Part shown: positions 61,996 to 64,000 of the stretch, in pieces
Position numbering within the stretch: the stretch's first letter is position 1
Layout of the letters: the number at the start of each line of letters is the position of its first letter
Assembly (NCBI RefSeq): GCF_036099295.1
Contig: NZ_CP107976.1
Span: 5,084,001-5,148,000 of the forward strand
Source of the DNA: Streptomyces sp. NBC_00358
Lineage (GTDB): Bacteria; Actinomycetota; Actinomycetes; Streptomycetales; Streptomycetaceae
Reading direction: 5' to 3'
DNA length: 64,000 bases
Notes under the pieces: model-generated
The model's input: the letters and a program-made list of their open reading frames with translations, nothing else
What the model was told of the DNA's origin: nothing
The model's database searches: none
Made by a program: the position numbers and the translations under genes

Positions 61996-63666
61996 CTACT
62001 TACCGGGGGTGCCATGCTTCTTCTGCGGGGCTCCCGCCAGCCACTTCAGCATGCCGCTCGGCTCCGGCTTCTTCTTCCTTCCGCCGCTGCTTCCGTGCCC
62101 CGACGAACTGGCCTGCACCGGGGCCGGCGCCTCCGACGGCGGACTGGGGTGCCTGTTGGTACGCGTCAGCCGAGCACCGTCCGCCGAGGAGGCCGATTCC
62201 GTGCTCGGTGTGCGGTCCCGTGCGTCGTACGAGGGGTTGTACGACTGGGCGTTCCCGACCGGCGACGACGGATAGGCGAACGGGCTCCCCTGTTCGGGCG
62301 ACTCGGTCCGCTGGCCGGGGAAGCCCTGCCCCGTGGTCGTCGGCTGGAGGGAGTAGGTGTACGGCTTCTCGTACTGGCCGCCTTGCGGAAAGTAGCTGCC
62401 CCCGGATCCGGGAGGGGCCGACGTCGGAGAGTAGTCCGCGGTGCCGGAGGGCCCGAGACCTATGCTGGACATGCCCTGCGTGAGCTGGGTGCCGTAGTCC
62501 TGCGTGCCCGGCCACTGCGTGGTGCTCGCCCGGCGCTGCTGTTCCGCCTTGAAGGCCGTGAGCTTCTCGTCCAGTGAATGGGATGCCGCCGCCTGGGCCC
62601 GCAGTTCGCCGAGCACCGCCTGCTTGGTCGCCTCCCTGTCCGCCCCTTGCAGCGACGCGTTGGTGTCCACCCTGGTCAGCTGACGGCTCAGCACCTGGGA
62701 GAGCTCGTGCGGGCTTTCCGCGCCCGATGCCCTGCCCGTGGCAGGGTCCGAGAGGACGATCACCGCGTTGGGGTCGTCGAACGCCTCGTGGAAGTTCTTC
62801 AGCGAGTACTTGCTCGAAGCACTGTCCTGGGAACTCGACGAACTGGACGAGGACTTGCTGGCGTTCCGCGCCTTCTCCTGGTTGCGCCAGCGTCCCTGCT
62901 TGTCCGCGAACTGCGGATCGCCGGGGGCGGGAATCTGGTCGAAGGAGTTCTGCGAGTGGATGTTGAACGTCGCCTTCGTCTCCAGCGACCACGTGGACGA
63001 GTCCTGCGAATCGCCCCTGATGCCCATCACCTTGACGTGCATGTTGGAGACCTCGCCGGCCTCGATCCGCTTCTTCAGGTGGGGCCACTCGTGCGCGGTC
63101 AGCACGCTGTTGGCCACGATGCCTTCGAGTACCACCGCCTCGACCGGGCCCCGCGCGCCGTCGACGTAGTGGCTGGACATGTACTTCCAGAGGTCGGCCT
63201 GTACCGGAGCGTCCGACCAGTTCTCGAACCCGCAGTTCTTTCCGTTGAAGATCCTTCCGGGGGGCGACGTCTCCAGAATGAGACCACCGGCTTTCGCGGC
63301 CTGCTTCGCCGGGTAGAACGGTTCCGTCTTGCTCCACAGGTACTTCTTGCTGAAGGTCTCCTGCGCCTTCGCGTCCCGCAGCGTGGCGAAGTTATCTTTC
63401 CTTCTGTTCTCTCGCCACCAACTGGCCGGGACATGCAGTGCGTTGATCCGGTCGAACTCGTTGATCAGGTTGTTCGCCGCATCGCCCGACCACTGATCAT
63501 TGGGCTTGTGCCCTTGGTTGAGCCATGTCCCGTTGTTGTAGAGCTGGTCCATGTAGCCGTCGAAGGCCGCCATGAATTTCGCGTCCTTGTGCAGGTTGTA
63601 CTTCCTCAATTCCTTTCTCATGTCCGCATCGTCGGACCTGAATTTCTCCTCGTTGAAACCCGCCAT
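61996..63666 (-). CDS. 556-residue putative effector-like protein of unknown family
   Basis: No family recognised. The first ~265 residues look like one folded domain, rich in Trp, Asn, Tyr and Lys (WLNQGHKPNDQWSGDAANNL, VPASWWRENRRKDNF, GKNCGFENWSDAPVQADLW, VVLEGIVANSVLTAHEWPHL, TKATFNIHSQNSFDQIP). A poly-Ser tract, a helical piece and a long Gly/Ser/Pro/Tyr disordered tail ending in KKKPEPSG and KKHGTPGK follow. No signal peptide. Its 5' part uses AGA, AGG, AAA and AAT codons more than its neighbours, a hint of transfer. GGAGG precedes the ATG. Composition and layout resemble toxins or cargo of injection systems, but this is inference. Confidence 0.6.
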   Translation of the reverse strand: MAGFNEEKFRSDDADMRKELRKYNLHKDAKFMAAFDGYMDQLYNNGTWLNQGHKPNDQWSGDAANNLINEFDRINALHVPASWWRENRRKDNFATLRDAKAQETFSKKYLWSKTEPFYPAKQAAKAGGLILETSPPGRIFNGKNCGFENWSDAPVQADLWKYMSSHYVDGARGPVEAVVLEGIVANSVLTAHEWPHLKKRIEAGEVSNMHVKVMGIRGDSQDSSTWSLETKATFNIHSQNSFDQIPAPGDPQFADKQGRWRNQEKARNASKSSSSSSSSQDSASSKYSLKNFHEAFDDPNAVIVLSDPATGRASGAESPHELSQVLSRQLTRVDTNASLQGADREATKQAVLGELRAQAAASHSLDEKLTAFKAEQQRRASTTQWPGTQDYGTQLTQGMSSIGLGPSGTADYSPTSAPPGSGGSYFPQGGQYEKPYTYSLQPTTTGQGFPGQRTESPEQGSPFAYPSSPVGNAQSYNPSYDARDRTPSTESASSADGARLTRTNRHPSPPSEAPAPVQASSSGHGSSGGRKKKPEPSGMLKWLAGAPQKKHGTPGK

Positions 63667-63800
63667 CGTGAGGTCCTCCTCGCCGGAGTGGCGAGTGAGG
63701 TGCCACTCGCCCGCGCCGTGGAACTGCCGTGCCGGATGATCTTTTTTCGCGATTCCGTTTTGCGATTCCGTTCACGGCCGTTTCGGCGGCCGCGACAGAT

Positions 63801-63834
63801 GCAACGGAAGGCACGTCCGAGCGGTTCAACCCGG
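63801..63834 (-). promoter_or_regulatory. ECF-type promoter for the 556-residue gene
   Basis: Minus strand CCGGGTTGAACCG, 13 bases, TCCGTTGC; spacer 17 from GAAC to CGTT. This copy and the one at 54981-55015 agree at nearly every base of both blocks. Confidence 0.7.
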
Positions 63835-63863
63835 TGACCGCACCGGCGATCCACCGGATCCGT

Positions 63864-63890
63864 GAACCCCGTACCGCACGCGTGCGTTGT
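63864..63890 (+). promoter_or_regulatory. ECF-type promoter for the gene at the right edge
   Basis: Plus strand GTGAACCCC ... GCGTTGTGG with exactly 17 bases between GAAC (63864-63867) and CGTTGT (63885-63890), about 85 bases before the ATG at 63975. Confidence 0.55.
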
Positions 63891-63974
63891 GGTGACCGGA
63901 CGGGACCCGGACCTCGTACGGGTTCCTCGACCACTGTCCGACGCGGCTCTCACCGCGCATCAGGAAGGAGCGCC

Positions 63975-64000
63975 ATGACGGTCCAGACGCCTGACGCCGA
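63975..64000 (+). CDS. Start of an unidentified gene (cut by the window edge)
   Basis: ATG at 63975 follows AGGAAGGAGCGCC, a strong ribosome site, and an ECF-type promoter on the same strand. Only MTVQTPDA plus part of a codon is visible, so no function can be named. It diverges from the 556-residue gene. Confidence 0.55.

Larger units (their letters stand above)
63667..63974. other. Divergent promoter region at the right edge
   Basis: 308 bases between two diverging genes, with one ECF-type promoter for each direction (63801-63834 minus, 63864-63890 plus). It also has a direct repeat GCGATTCCGTT (about 63747-63772) in a T-rich stretch. Confidence 0.65.

Overview
The window is chromosomal DNA of a Streptomyces or close relative. 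GC is very high with strong third-position bias, so long antisense shadow frames accompany most genes. GTG starts and leaderless promoters are common, and Streptomyces-specific genes (rsiG, devA/devB/devE, mshA, phoRP-phoU, msiK) occur in an order that, as I remember it, matches the core of the S. coelicolor chromosome around SCO4179-SCO4241. This assignment rests on protein motifs and gene order read by eye; no database search was run.

Left part (1-24 kb): the end of a ygfZ-type gene, dtd, the c-di-GMP-responsive anti-sigma factor gene rsiG, an asparaginase with an expanded collagen-like N-terminus and an Eis-type acetyltransferase. The developmental block follows: devE, devA-devB, and two paralogous small membrane proteins, each divergent from its GntR regulator. 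Then come an APH-like kinase, TetR, SDR and epimerase genes, an XRE regulator with a perfect operator palindrome, an HbhA-like coiled-coil protein, a DUF2516 membrane protein, a response-regulator/PP2C phosphatase, an NlpC/P60 hydrolase, a methyltransferase, mshA (mycothiol), a YbjN protein and a secreted beta-helix protein.

Middle part (24-48 kb): AraC, DUF2000, MFS, gpmA, a DUF4328-like membrane protein, a decayed and an intact copy of one secreted family on either side of a very large SF1 helicase, a cysteine-rich 50-residue peptide, phoU divergent from phoR-phoP with a candidate PHO box, a lipoprotein, then the housekeeping run carD, ispD-ispF, cysS, rlmB and a DoxX protein.

Right part (48-64 kb): a nucleotidyltransferase, msiK with a candidate operator, tRNA-Thr(TGT), a PPOX-fold protein, and an accessory-looking block. 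The block holds a membrane protein with W/G-rich extracellular repeats, a SARP/NB-ARC/TPR regulator, a thaumatin-GH128 fusion, and three genes I cannot assign to a family (448, 73 and 556 residues), plus the start of another gene at the right edge. All six of its structural genes carry an ECF-sigma-type promoter signature (GAAC, 17-18 bases, then CGTT or a close variant) upstream of the start codon. A seventh copy points antisense into the SARP gene. This shared signature is the best candidate here for an undescribed co-regulated system.

Short tandem repeats are unusually frequent, both between genes (43-bp, 46-bp, 15-bp and 9-bp units) and in frame inside genes (18-bp in the asparaginase, 33-bp in the DUF2000 gene, 18-bp in the helicase).
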